Source of the DNA: Candidatus Omnitrophota bacterium
GTDB lineage: Bacteria; Omnitrophota; Gorgyraeia; JABMRN01; RBG-13-46-9
Assembly: GCA_020346285.1 (NCBI GenBank)
Contig: CP070780.1
Coordinates: forward strand, 244,388-281,585
DNA length: 37,198 nucleotides
Direction of reading: 5' to 3'
A program made the translations under genes and the position numbers. Positions 16,160 through 23,628 of the stretch are shown one piece after another (the stretch's first letter is position 1; every line of letters begins with the position of its first letter). The notes beneath the pieces are model-generated. The model saw only the letters and a program-made list of their open reading frames with translations. It had not been told where the DNA came from and ran no database searches.

Positions 16160-16831
16160 ATGAAAGCTTTTATTTCATGGAGCGGCGGCAAAGAGACTGC
16201 TCTTTCGTGCTATAAGGCAATACAAAATAGGCACATTCAGGTTAGTTATCTTTTAAATATGATTTCAGAGGATGGCAAGCATTCCCGTTCTCACGGAGTC
16301 AGCTCAAAATTATTGAAACTGCAGGCAGAAGCAATAGGAATTCCCATTATTCAAAGAAGGACTGCATGGAAAGGATATGAGGGGGAATTTAAAAAAGCTG
16401 TTTCACGCTTAAAAGAAAAAGGCGTAGATACAGGTATCTTTGGAGATATTGATCTTCAGGAACACCGGGATTGGATAGAAAGGGTCTGTAAAGATATAGG
16501 CATAAAACCCGTATTGCCCTTATGGAAGAAAAAAAGAGAAGAATTGCTTAAGGAGTTTATTCGGGTAGGTTTTGAAACAATTGTCATTTCGGTTCGAGCT
16601 GATATTCTGGGTAAAGAATGGCTGGGCCGGCATGTAAACGAAGATTTTATAAACGACCTGAAAAAAAAGGAGCATATCGACCTGTGCGGGGAAGCCGGCG
16701 AATATCACACCCTTGTCGTTTCCGGCCCTATATTCAAGAAAAACATCATGATATTGAACGCAAAGAAAATCAAGAATGGCAAACATTGGTTTTTGGATAT
16801 TTTAGATTATGAAATTACCGAAAAAGTTTAA
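16160..16831 (+). CDS. DUF71/COG2102 (Dph6-like) PP-loop ATPase, probable B12-salvage subgroup
   Basis: A 223-residue adenine nucleotide alpha hydrolase. The PP-loop is WSGGKET at residues 7-13, and the C-terminal GEAGEYHTLVVSGP block (about 177-190) corresponds to the GE-x-GE-[FY]-HT variant that, as I recall, comparative genomics associated with a B12-salvage subgroup, unlike the diphthamide ligase Dph6. Bacteria lack diphthamide, which supports the B12 reading. Members should adenylylate a carboxylate and form an amide, but the reaction of the B12 subgroup is not established. It starts directly after the asparagine-synthetase-like gene, with AAGGA at 16148-16152, and overlaps btuF by 23 bases. 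Confidence 0.85.
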   Translation: MKAFISWSGGKETALSCYKAIQNRHIQVSYLLNMISEDGKHSRSHGVSSKLLKLQAEAIGIPIIQRRTAWKGYEGEFKKAVSRLKEKGVDTGIFGDIDLQEHRDWIERVCKDIGIKPVLPLWKKKREELLKEFIRVGFETIVISVRADILGKEWLGRHVNEDFINDLKKKEHIDLCGEAGEYHTLVVSGPIFKKNIMILNAKKIKNGKHWFLDILDYEITEKV

Positions 16832-17669
16832 CAGATTTACTGTAATTTTTTTACTGTTACTACCTGTCGCAACCGCAACCGGCGAACAACCCAGAAGGAT
16901 AGTTTCTCTGGCGCCGTCAATAACGGAAAACCTGTACAGATTGGGCGCGGAACAGGCCCTGATAGCAGTAACTTCTTATTGTAATTATCCGCCGCAAACA
17001 AAAACAAAGGAGGTAATAGGGTCGTTGAGCAACCCAAATATCGAAAAGATTTATTCCCTTTCTCCCGATTTAGTACTTGCAATCAATGGAATAAATCCTC
17101 CGCAAACAGTAGAAAAGTTAAAAAATTTAGGCCTGAAGGTTAATATCCTTAACAAATGTCATGATTTCGACGATATCAAGAGAAATTTTACAGAGTTAGG
17201 CAGGATAGCAGGGAAACACGAAAGGGCGGACGAAATCATAAAAGAAATAGAAATCGAAATAAATTCTGTAACACAAAGAATGAAAGACCGGCGCCCCGTG
17301 AAGGTCTTTTGGGAAATAGGGGCACGGCCCCTGGTTACCGCCAGCGCTAAATCTTTTGCTAATGAGTTTATCAGGTATGCCGGTGGCATTAATATTTTTG
17401 CCAATGCGCCGGTTGAGTATCCCCAAATAAGCCGCGAAGACGTTCTTAATAAAAACCCTGAAGTAATTATGCTGGTTACGATGGGCAACGTGACAGGAGC
17501 GGAAAAATTACGTTGGCAGAAATTCAAAGATTTAGAAGCGGTTCAAAACGATAGAATTTGCATTATTAATGCCGATAAAGTCTGCCGGCCGACACCCATG
17601 GGTTTTTTAACGGGGCTAAAGGCGGTGGCAAACTTTCTGCATCCCGAAGCCTTCGAGGAGACAGAATAA
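16809..17669 (+). CDS. btuF: Periplasmic cobalamin-binding protein of ABC transporter
   Basis: A 286-residue substrate-binding protein with a cleavable signal peptide (roughly residues 1-24: charged KLPKKFNRF, then a hydrophobic core). The mature part begins with RRIVSLAPSITENLYRLGA and continues with SYCNYPPQTKTKEVIGSLSNPNIEKI, typical of the BtuF/FecB cluster with a two-lobed fold joined by a long helix. EIGARPLVTASAKSFANEFIRYAGG is the C-lobe signature. It delivers corrinoids to the BtuC permease encoded next. The start overlaps the DUF71 gene by 23 bases. The B12 assignment rests on the operon; haem or siderophore binding would be possible on sequence alone. Confidence 0.92.
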   Translation: MKLPKKFNRFTVIFLLLLPVATATGEQPRRIVSLAPSITENLYRLGAEQALIAVTSYCNYPPQTKTKEVIGSLSNPNIEKIYSLSPDLVLAINGINPPQTVEKLKNLGLKVNILNKCHDFDDIKRNFTELGRIAGKHERADEIIKEIEIEINSVTQRMKDRRPVKVFWEIGARPLVTASAKSFANEFIRYAGGINIFANAPVEYPQISREDVLNKNPEVIMLVTMGNVTGAEKLRWQKFKDLEAVQNDRICIINADKVCRPTPMGFLTGLKAVANFLHPEAFEETE

Positions 17670-17671
17670 TC

Positions 17672-18664
17672 TTGAACAAAAAGCGAGTTTTGATATTTGC
17701 TTCCCTAATCGGAATATTCGGTATCAGTTTTGTTGTCTCGAATCTGGTCGGGGGAAGCGAGTTAAAATTTACAAGGGCTCTATATTACCTTTTTCACCCG
17801 GGTTCAGCAGGGATAGAAAGAGACATTATCTGGCAAATCCGCTTTCCCAGAATTATTTTAGGATTGCTTGTGGGGGCGGGTTTGGCCTCCTGCGGAACGG
17901 TATTTCAGGGGCTTTTGCGCAATCCTTTAGCCGAGCCTTATACATTGGGTATTTCTGGCGGAGCTGCTTTAGGAGTAACGGTAGGGGTTCTTTTAGCCGC
18001 TTCCGGGGCGTATCTTCCTCTTTTTGCTTTCGCAGGCAGCGGCTCAAGCGTATTTTTAGTATATACTATTGCTTCAAAAAAACGTTTCTCCAATTCTGCC
18101 CTGATTTTGAGCGGAGTTATATTGAGCTTTCTATTTTCCTCGCTGGTTTTTTTAATCTTTTCCATTTCCGGGGCAGAAGATGTCCATGGAGTAATCCTTT
18201 GGCTGATAGGAAACCTTTCTTCAGCCCAGACGTACTTAATAAAAATCATTCCTTTTTTTATTCTTCCGGGCATCGGTCTGTTTCTAATCTTTTCCCGGGA
18301 TCTCAACATTCTCACTTTAGGGGAGGAAAAAGCGCTGCATTTAGGCGTTAATTCAAAACAGGTTAAAAAACTGCTTTTTATCGCGGCATCCTGCATTACC
18401 GGTGCCTGCGTAGCGGCATCGGGGATAATCGGTTTCGTGGGATTAATAATTCCCCATTTCATGCGAAAGATAGTCGGCGTTGACCATCGGCTGCTTTTGC
18501 CTGCCTCATGTATAGCGGGGGCAAGCTTTCTTATTCTCTGCGATGCCTTAGCCCGTGGCATTATCCGGCCCCTGGAATTACCGGTGGGGGTAATAACAGG
18601 GATATTCGGGGGGTTATTTTTCTTAAGTTTTTTATTTAAATCCAAACGCTGGGAAATTTTTTAG
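17672..18664 (+). CDS. btuC: Cobalamin ABC transporter permease (FecCD family)
   Basis: A 330-residue inner-membrane permease with about ten hydrophobic segments. Family motifs are RFPRIILGLLVGAGLASCGTVFQGLLRNPLAEPYTLGISGGAALG in the N-terminal half (positions about 53-97) and ASGIIGFVGLIIPHFMR, which contains the loop contacting the ATPase. It starts with TTG at 17672, with GAGGAG at 17655-17660 upstream, two bases after btuF, and is followed by btuD after three bases. The substrate assignment comes from the riboswitch and gene context. Confidence 0.94.
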   Translation: MNKKRVLIFASLIGIFGISFVVSNLVGGSELKFTRALYYLFHPGSAGIERDIIWQIRFPRIILGLLVGAGLASCGTVFQGLLRNPLAEPYTLGISGGAALGVTVGVLLAASGAYLPLFAFAGSGSSVFLVYTIASKKRFSNSALILSGVILSFLFSSLVFLIFSISGAEDVHGVILWLIGNLSSAQTYLIKIIPFFILPGIGLFLIFSRDLNILTLGEEKALHLGVNSKQVKKLLFIAASCITGACVAASGIIGFVGLIIPHFMRKIVGVDHRLLLPASCIAGASFLILCDALARGIIRPLELPVGVITGIFGGLFFLSFLFKSKRWEIF

Positions 18665-18667
18665 GAA

Positions 18668-19474
18668 ATGGGTATACTGAAGGTCGAAAATCTATCATGC
18701 GGGTATAACAGGAGAGATATTATTAGAGGTATATCTTTTTCGGTAAAAGAAGGGGGGTTCTTAGGTATAATCGGACCAAACGGAGCGGGAAAAACGACTC
18801 TTTTCCGCGCTATAACCGGTATATTAAGGCCGCGGAAAGGAAAGATTTTATATTGTGGTAATGATATTTCCGGGATTTCGCCACAGAATTTTGCGCGAGA
18901 AGTAGCCGTCATACCGCAAATTCTAGAGGTGCCGTTTGCTTTTTCGGTAGAAGAATTTGTATTAATGGGGCGTTTTCCCCATACGGGCCGATTTGAGGCG
19001 TTGAACAAGCGCGACTACAAAATATTGGAAGAAGCTTTAAATTTGACGGAGACTTCTTCCTTTCGTGGCCGGAAAATACTGGAGTTATCGGGCGGAGAAA
19101 GACAAAGAGCAGTTCTTGCTCAGGGTTTTGCCCAGGAGCCACGCCTTCTATTGCTGGATGAGCCGACATCGCACCTGGACATCGCCCACCAGGTCCAGGT
19201 TTTAGACTTACTTAAGAGGTTAAATAAAGAAAAAAACTTAACAGTAATTATAGTTTTACACGATTTGAACCTGGCAAGTAGTTATTGTGACCGCTTAATT
19301 TTGCTTAAGGAAGGAGATATCTTTAAGGATGGTTCGCCGCAAGATGTTCTCACATATCAAAATATCGAGCGCGTCTACAACACGGTAGTGGTAGTAAGAA
19401 AAAATCCCATCGATCTTAAGCCCTATATATTATTGGTTACCGAAAAAGAAAAATGTTCCAGAAAAGACGTGTAA
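18668..19474 (+). CDS. btuD: Cobalamin ABC transporter ATPase
   Basis: A 268-residue ATP-binding subunit with Walker A GPNGAGKTT, Q-loop IPQILEV, signature LSGGERQR, Walker B LLLLDEPTSHLD and switch histidine in VLHDLNLA. It powers BtuC. A C-terminal extension of some 30 residues after the usual domain end includes KPYILLVTEKE, common in this group. Only an A-rich AGGA immediately before the ATG is visible, so translation probably relies on coupling with btuC. The btuB start lies inside its 3' end. Confidence 0.94.
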   Translation: MGILKVENLSCGYNRRDIIRGISFSVKEGGFLGIIGPNGAGKTTLFRAITGILRPRKGKILYCGNDISGISPQNFAREVAVIPQILEVPFAFSVEEFVLMGRFPHTGRFEALNKRDYKILEEALNLTETSSFRGRKILELSGGERQRAVLAQGFAQEPRLLLLDEPTSHLDIAHQVQVLDLLKRLNKEKNLTVIIVLHDLNLASSYCDRLILLKEGDIFKDGSPQDVLTYQNIERVYNTVVVVRKNPIDLKPYILLVTEKEKCSRKDV

Positions 19475-21477
19475 TAATTTCCGTATTGATAATTAATGCG
19501 TTATCCTTAAACAACTTTTGCGGATTAGCCTTAGCGGAAGAGCCGAAAGGCGTTAAATCTGATATCATTGATTTAGAGCCGATATCAATAACGGCCTCCA
19601 GAATAGAAAGAAAATTATCGGAAGTCTCATCGAGTATAAACATTATTTCCGAAAAAGAGATTAAGGATTCAAGCGCAAAAAGCGTTCCTGATTTATTAAA
19701 AGACTCGGAAGGCGTTTATATGTATGACTCTTCCGGCGTAGGAACAGCCGGCAGAATAAATATGAGGGGATTCTGGGGCGGGATGTCGACGCATCAATTA
19801 ATACTCATAGATGGGATACCGCAGAACAAAGGCACCGATAAACTCGTAGATTGGGATTTAATTCCACTTGGCAATATCGAAAGAATTGAAATACTAAGGG
19901 GCCCCGCATCGGCCCTTTACGGCGACAATGCCATGTCCGGGGTAATTAATATTATTACCAAAAGGCCGAGTGTTATTCCGGAAATAAAGATTTCCGCTTC
20001 TGGTGGAAATTATAGCACCTGGAACTACAAGTGCTCAATTTCAGGCGCTTCTAAGAAAGTCGGCTGCTACCTTAATGCAAGCAGAAAAACAACCGATGGA
20101 TTCAGAAAACACAGCGATTATGAAGGTAACCATTTCGGCGGAAAACTGGATTTCTTAATTGATAAGGTACAAAATTTAAGACTCTCCTTAGATTACCACG
20201 AAAAAGAAAGAGGGGCCCACCCCTGGGCCATAAAAGACACCCAGATCGAGGAGGATAGGCGCCAGGCAAGACCGGGCTCGGAAAATGATAAGAGCGAGGC
20301 TGAAAAAATCAATATGGACATAACCTATCATAGAGATATAAGCGAGGCCTCAAGGTTTGAAACGACATTTTATTATAGATACGAGGATAGCGAATCCTTT
20401 TATACCAGCGGTTCTAAAACTACTTCCACAAAAGAGCAGCTTGAAGATGAAGATAGCTATGGCTTACTTCTACGGTTAAATACGAATCCGGAAGTTTTTG
20501 GCATGAAACATTCTCTTACCGCGGGGGTTGATTTAGAAAAAAATGATGTTGATTACCAAGAGTATGCCGCGCCTTATCAGGTAAGGGGCGATATTCGCAA
20601 AGATTATAATATTGAGAGATACAAAATTGGCCCTTATATTCAAGACGAAATTAAACTTTTTGATCCACTCAAGTTTATAGCAGGAATAAGATATGATTTG
20701 ATAACCTTCGACTTTACCAATTGTGAAGATGAAAATAATTCAAGCAAAAAACAGATGTCTGAAATAACCCCAAAATGCGCGCTAAGTTACGCTTATCAAA
20801 AAAAATCCAATATCTATACTAATTATGCCAAGGCATTCAGGACCCCTACGATAGGGCAGCTATTTACCTACGGAAGCTCCTCTGACTCTGATCTAAATCC
20901 CGAAGAAGCAACAAATTATGAAGTAGGGGTACACCATCGATTTAACGATAACTTAAAAACAAATGTTTGTTTATATTGGATGAGGCTCGATAACGAGATT
21001 TGGTATGATTCTGCTGACAAAAAATATAAAAATTACGGTAAAACCACCCATAAGGGAATAGAGGCCCGCTTAGATTACAAAATTATTGAAGAGTTGAGCG
21101 GTTTTGTTAATTACGCTTATACCGGAGCCAAAAACGAAAGCGATGAATATAAAGGTAATTATCTAACCAATATTCCCATACATAAGGGGAGCCTTGGTTT
21201 GAGGCTTGAGACAGATTTCGGGTTAAGGATAAACTTGATCGCAAGCAAGGTTGGCGCCTCCTATATAGATTCAGCAAACGACGATAAGCTTTCTGATTTT
21301 CTTACGATAGATACTAAAATTGATTATAAACATAAAAGGTGGTCAATTTTTTTAGCAATTGATAATCTTCTAAATGAAGAATATAATTCCTATGGTTATA
21401 AAACATCAGCTCAATTAAAATATTTTAATCCGGCTCCGAAAAGAACATTTACCTTTGGAATAGGGCTGGAATTTTAA
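19453..21477 (+). CDS. btuB: TonB-dependent outer-membrane receptor, probable corrinoid receptor
   Basis: A 674-residue outer-membrane protein. The signal peptide is residues 1-28 with a likely cut after LALA. A TonB box (ISITAS, residues 44-49) is followed by the plug domain with SVPDLLKDSEGVYM, INMRGF, LILIDGIP and IERIEILRGPASALYG. The remainder forms a 22-strand barrel of alternating hydrophobic residues that ends in the outer-membrane insertion signature FTFGIGLEF with terminal Phe. The start overlaps btuD by 22 bases, and exbB, exbD and tonB follow, so receptor and energising complex are co-expressed. Corrinoid substrate is inferred from the riboswitch operon. Confidence 0.92.
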   Translation: MFQKRRVIISVLIINALSLNNFCGLALAEEPKGVKSDIIDLEPISITASRIERKLSEVSSSINIISEKEIKDSSAKSVPDLLKDSEGVYMYDSSGVGTAGRINMRGFWGGMSTHQLILIDGIPQNKGTDKLVDWDLIPLGNIERIEILRGPASALYGDNAMSGVINIITKRPSVIPEIKISASGGNYSTWNYKCSISGASKKVGCYLNASRKTTDGFRKHSDYEGNHFGGKLDFLIDKVQNLRLSLDYHEKERGAHPWAIKDTQIEEDRRQARPGSENDKSEAEKINMDITYHRDISEASRFETTFYYRYEDSESFYTSGSKTTSTKEQLEDEDSYGLLLRLNTNPEVFGMKHSLTAGVDLEKNDVDYQEYAAPYQVRGDIRKDYNIERYKIGPYIQDEIKLFDPLKFIAGIRYDLITFDFTNCEDENNSSKKQMSEITPKCALSYAYQKKSNIYTNYAKAFRTPTIGQLFTYGSSSDSDLNPEEATNYEVGVHHRFNDNLKTNVCLYWMRLDNEIWYDSADKKYKNYGKTTHKGIEARLDYKIIEELSGFVNYAYTGAKNESDEYKGNYLTNIPIHKGSLGLRLETDFGLRINLIASKVGASYIDSANDDKLSDFLTIDTKIDYKHKRWSIFLAIDNLLNEEYNSYGYKTSAQLKYFNPAPKRTFTFGIGLEF

Positions 21478-21531
21478 TATTTTATGGAACAGGCGGATTT
21501 AAAAACAAAATAAAATTTTAAGGGGGTAATT

Positions 21532-22152
21532 ATGTTGGAAATTTTACAAAAAGGGGGACCTGTCATGTATCCCCTCGTTTTATGCTCGATAATTTCGCTG
21601 ACGATAATAATCGAGCGCCTTATTTTTTGGCTCAGATTAAAAATGGAACGAAATAGAAACGTTTTAAACATAATATTAAGACTGGGGGAGAAGGGTAAAT
21701 TAAACGAGGCCATAAAGGTATGTAAAGAAACGGACGATACCATAGCCAAGATTCTTCTCGAAGGCATAAAGAATTATAATTACAGTTTTGTCAGCGCGCT
21801 TGAAGCCGCGGCAACAAATGAAATAAATATAATGAAAAAATATATGGTGATACTGGATACCATCATATCCCTCGCGCCTCTTTTGGGCATATTCGGAACG
21901 GTAACCGGCATTATCATATCCTTCGGCATACTCGGAAAAGGGCCTTTGGTAGACCCGGGCGCCGTTACGGGCGGCATAGCTCAAGCGCTGATTACAACGG
22001 CTTCGGGGCTGGTTATAGCCATTTTTACCCTTATCCCGTTTAATTACTTCAACAGCCTTATCGAATCAAATGCGCAGGAAATCGAAAAATATGTCAACGC
22101 TTTAGAAATAGCACAGTGGAAATACAAAAAACAAAATGAAAATAAGCCTTAA
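21532..22152 (+). CDS. exbB: ExbB-type proton-channel subunit (MotA/TolQ/ExbB family)
   Basis: A 206-residue inner-membrane protein with three hydrophobic segments. The first is near residues 11-27 (MYPLVLCSIISLTIIIERL), and the conserved LDTIISLAPLLGIFGTVTGIIISFGIL and ITTASGLVIAIFTLIPFNYF pair line the proton path. Together with ExbD and TonB it converts the proton gradient into TonB movement. AAGGGGG precedes the ATG. It comes 54 bases after btuB and overlaps exbD by 17 bases. Confidence 0.93.
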   Translation: MLEILQKGGPVMYPLVLCSIISLTIIIERLIFWLRLKMERNRNVLNIILRLGEKGKLNEAIKVCKETDDTIAKILLEGIKNYNYSFVSALEAAATNEINIMKKYMVILDTIISLAPLLGIFGTVTGIIISFGILGKGPLVDPGAVTGGIAQALITTASGLVIAIFTLIPFNYFNSLIESNAQEIEKYVNALEIAQWKYKKQNENKP

Positions 22153-22543
22153 TATAAAAAAACCGAGGATAGAATTAATACCGCTCCTCGACATGATTTT
22201 TCTTGTCCTTGTATCTTTTGTATATACGTTTCTTTCGATGACTATTCAAAAAGGCATACCCGTGCGTTTACCTTTCGCGCAAAGCGCAATTGAGGATAAA
22301 AAAGAGTATCTTATCGTTACGATCACCGAAGAAAACATTATATATATAAATAAAAATCGGGTAGTTTCTCAGGATTTAATTACCGAGCTTAAAAAATATA
22401 AAAATATAAATCCCGAAATCAAGGTATTTCTAAATGCGGATAAAAATGTTATTTACGATAAAGTTATAGAGATTCTCGATTCAATCAGGCAATCCGGCAT
22501 AGAAAAGGTCTCTCTTGAGACATCCATTTATAATGAACAATAA
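22136..22543 (+). CDS. exbD: ExbD-type biopolymer transport protein
   Basis: A 135-residue protein with one N-terminal membrane helix and a periplasmic domain. Asp19 in ELIPLLDMIFLVLVSFVY is in the place of the essential proton-carrying aspartate of ExbD/TolR. The periplasmic part (LIVTITEENIIYINKNRV, then VFLNADKNVIYDKVIEILD) matches the family. It overlaps both exbB and tonB, as expected for a translationally coupled energising complex. Confidence 0.92.
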   Translation: MKISLNIKKPRIELIPLLDMIFLVLVSFVYTFLSMTIQKGIPVRLPFAQSAIEDKKEYLIVTITEENIIYINKNRVVSQDLITELKKYKNINPEIKVFLNADKNVIYDKVIEILDSIRQSGIEKVSLETSIYNEQ

Positions 22544-23072
22544 TTTCTTTATATCTTCTTTTTTATCGATTTTTATCCACGCTTTATTTCTCTTTTTTCC
22601 CGCTAATCTTTTTCCTGTAAAAATGGCGGATATCGACATTGATATAATAAAAGCCCCCACAAGTATCGAAATATCCATAGCCCGGCCAATATCGCAAATA
22701 AAAGTAGAGACAAAAAAAATAGAGGGCGTTTCGATAAAAGATGAAATCACGCCGCCTGAAGAGAAAGCTATCAACGCAATCCCGGCAATCGGGGCGTTAA
22801 CCAGGCAAATCTCTTCGCTCATGGTAAATAGGCCCCCTCGATATCCAAGGCTTGCCCGAATCAACGGGTGGGAGGGGGAAGTTACCCTGATCGCGAATAT
22901 AGATAACAAAGGAGAGGTTACAAGCGTGAGCATATTTTCAAGCTCCGGTTTTTATATTCTTGATGAAGCGGCAAAAAAAGCTATAACCGGGTGGCGCTTC
23001 AGAAACATCCCCAAATCCATTAAAGTCAAGATTCCCGTAAAATTCATTCTTGCCGGGGGCCCAGCCGAGTAA
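22533..23072 (+). CDS. tonB: TonB-family energy-transducing protein
   Basis: A 179-residue protein with an N-terminal membrane anchor (NNNFFISSFLSIFIHALFLFF, including the usual histidine) and a C-terminal TonB domain: PPRYPRLARINGWEGEVTLIANID and the terminal GWRFRNIPKSIKVKIPVKFIL. It would reach the TonB box of the BtuB-type receptor. The ATG at 22533 overlaps exbD by 11 bases; an in-frame TTG at 22515 is unlikely because it lies before the membrane anchor. The linker is short and lacks the Pro-Lys/Pro-Glu repeats of enterobacterial TonB. It is the last gene of the B12 unit; no intrinsic terminator is visible before the next promoter. Confidence 0.9.
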   Translation: MNNNFFISSFLSIFIHALFLFFPANLFPVKMADIDIDIIKAPTSIEISIARPISQIKVETKKIEGVSIKDEITPPEEKAINAIPAIGALTRQISSLMVNRPPRYPRLARINGWEGEVTLIANIDNKGEVTSVSIFSSSGFYILDEAAKKAITGWRFRNIPKSIKVKIPVKFILAGGPAE

Positions 23073-23087
23073 CGCCTGAAAAACGAC

Positions 23088-23116
23088 TTGACAAACCCCG
23101 AGATTCGTGATATACT
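23088..23116 (+). promoter_or_regulatory. Consensus sigma-70 promoter of the marR efflux operon
   Basis: Perfect -35 TTGACA (23088-23093), exactly 17 bases of spacer, and -10 TATACT (23111-23116; five of six consensus bases). Transcription should start near 23123, inside the inverted repeat described next, with the marR ATG about 53 bases downstream behind AAAAGGAG. Confidence 0.88.
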
Positions 23117-23136
23117 TAACTATGTGAATAGTTAAG
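23115..23136. promoter_or_regulatory. Operator: perfect inverted repeat overlapping -10 and start site
   Basis: CTTAACTAT (23115-23123) and ATAGTTAAG (23128-23136) form a perfect 9-bp inverted repeat with a GTGA centre. It overlaps the end of the -10 box and the expected transcription start of the marR operon, the usual position for autorepression by a MarR dimer. A weaker related pattern, AACT...AGTT, lies just downstream within 23142-23157. Confidence 0.82.
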
Positions 23137-23175
23137 AAACGAAACTATTTAGAAAGTTAACAAAAGGAGCTTAAC

Positions 23176-23628
23176 ATGCAGGTCAATGAATTCGCAAAAG
23201 AGGTGCTTAGCATCTTTCCGTCTATCCATGGCAAGGTACTCAAGGGGCAGCCGGCGGTACTCAAGGAAGGCAAAATAACCCTCTCGCAAATGCTGCTTTT
23301 GGAACTGGTGCACGCAAAAAGGGAATGCAAGATGAGCGACGTTTCAAAGATTCTTGGTGTAACAAAAAGCGCTATTACGGGCATTACGGACAGGTTGCTG
23401 AAAATGGGGTTTTTACGCAGGGCCCGGCTACAAACAGACAGGAGAATTGTTAAAATAAGGCTGACGCCGAAAGGCATTAATATAGCGAATAAGCTCAAAA
23501 ATTATAAACTTAAAATGATTCGCCGGCTTTTTGCGACTATCAGCCAAAAAGAAAGAGCGCAGTATCTCCATATTTTAAAAAAGATCCAGAAAAATATTCA
23601 GAAAAAAGGAAGCAGGCCCCATGGATAA
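23176..23628 (+). CDS. MarR-family transcriptional regulator
   Basis: A 150-residue winged-helix regulator. The helix-turn-helix lies around MSDVSKILGVTKSAITGITDRLLKMGFL (residues about 54-81), and the wing carries the basic DRRIVKIRLTPKGINIA motif of MarR proteins. It most likely represses itself and the two downstream efflux genes by binding the inverted repeat at 23115-23136, with release by a small ligand. A strong AAAAGGAG site precedes the ATG. It overlaps the TolC-like gene by 8 bases. Confidence 0.93.
   Translation: MQVNEFAKEVLSIFPSIHGKVLKGQPAVLKEGKITLSQMLLLELVHAKRECKMSDVSKILGVTKSAITGITDRLLKMGFLRRARLQTDRRIVKIRLTPKGINIANKLKNYKLKMIRRLFATISQKERAQYLHILKKIQKNIQKKGSRPHG

Noticed and set aside
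16160-16831. Diphthine-ammonia ligase (Dph6)
   Set aside because: Same family, but bacteria do not make diphthamide, the C-terminal motif is the EYHT variant, and the gene lies in a riboswitch-controlled B12 operon.
17938-18645. Long antisense reading frame (235 codons) opposite btuC
   Set aside because: It is the complement of a conserved permease; its composition is a mirror of btuC codons and no motif, promoter or ribosome-binding site supports it. The same holds for other antisense frames, e.g. 7538-8092.
23040-23087. Possible terminator after tonB (GGGGGCCC region)
   Set aside because: The GC-rich stretch gives only a very short stem and no T-run follows, so I could not call a terminator between the B12 and marR units.
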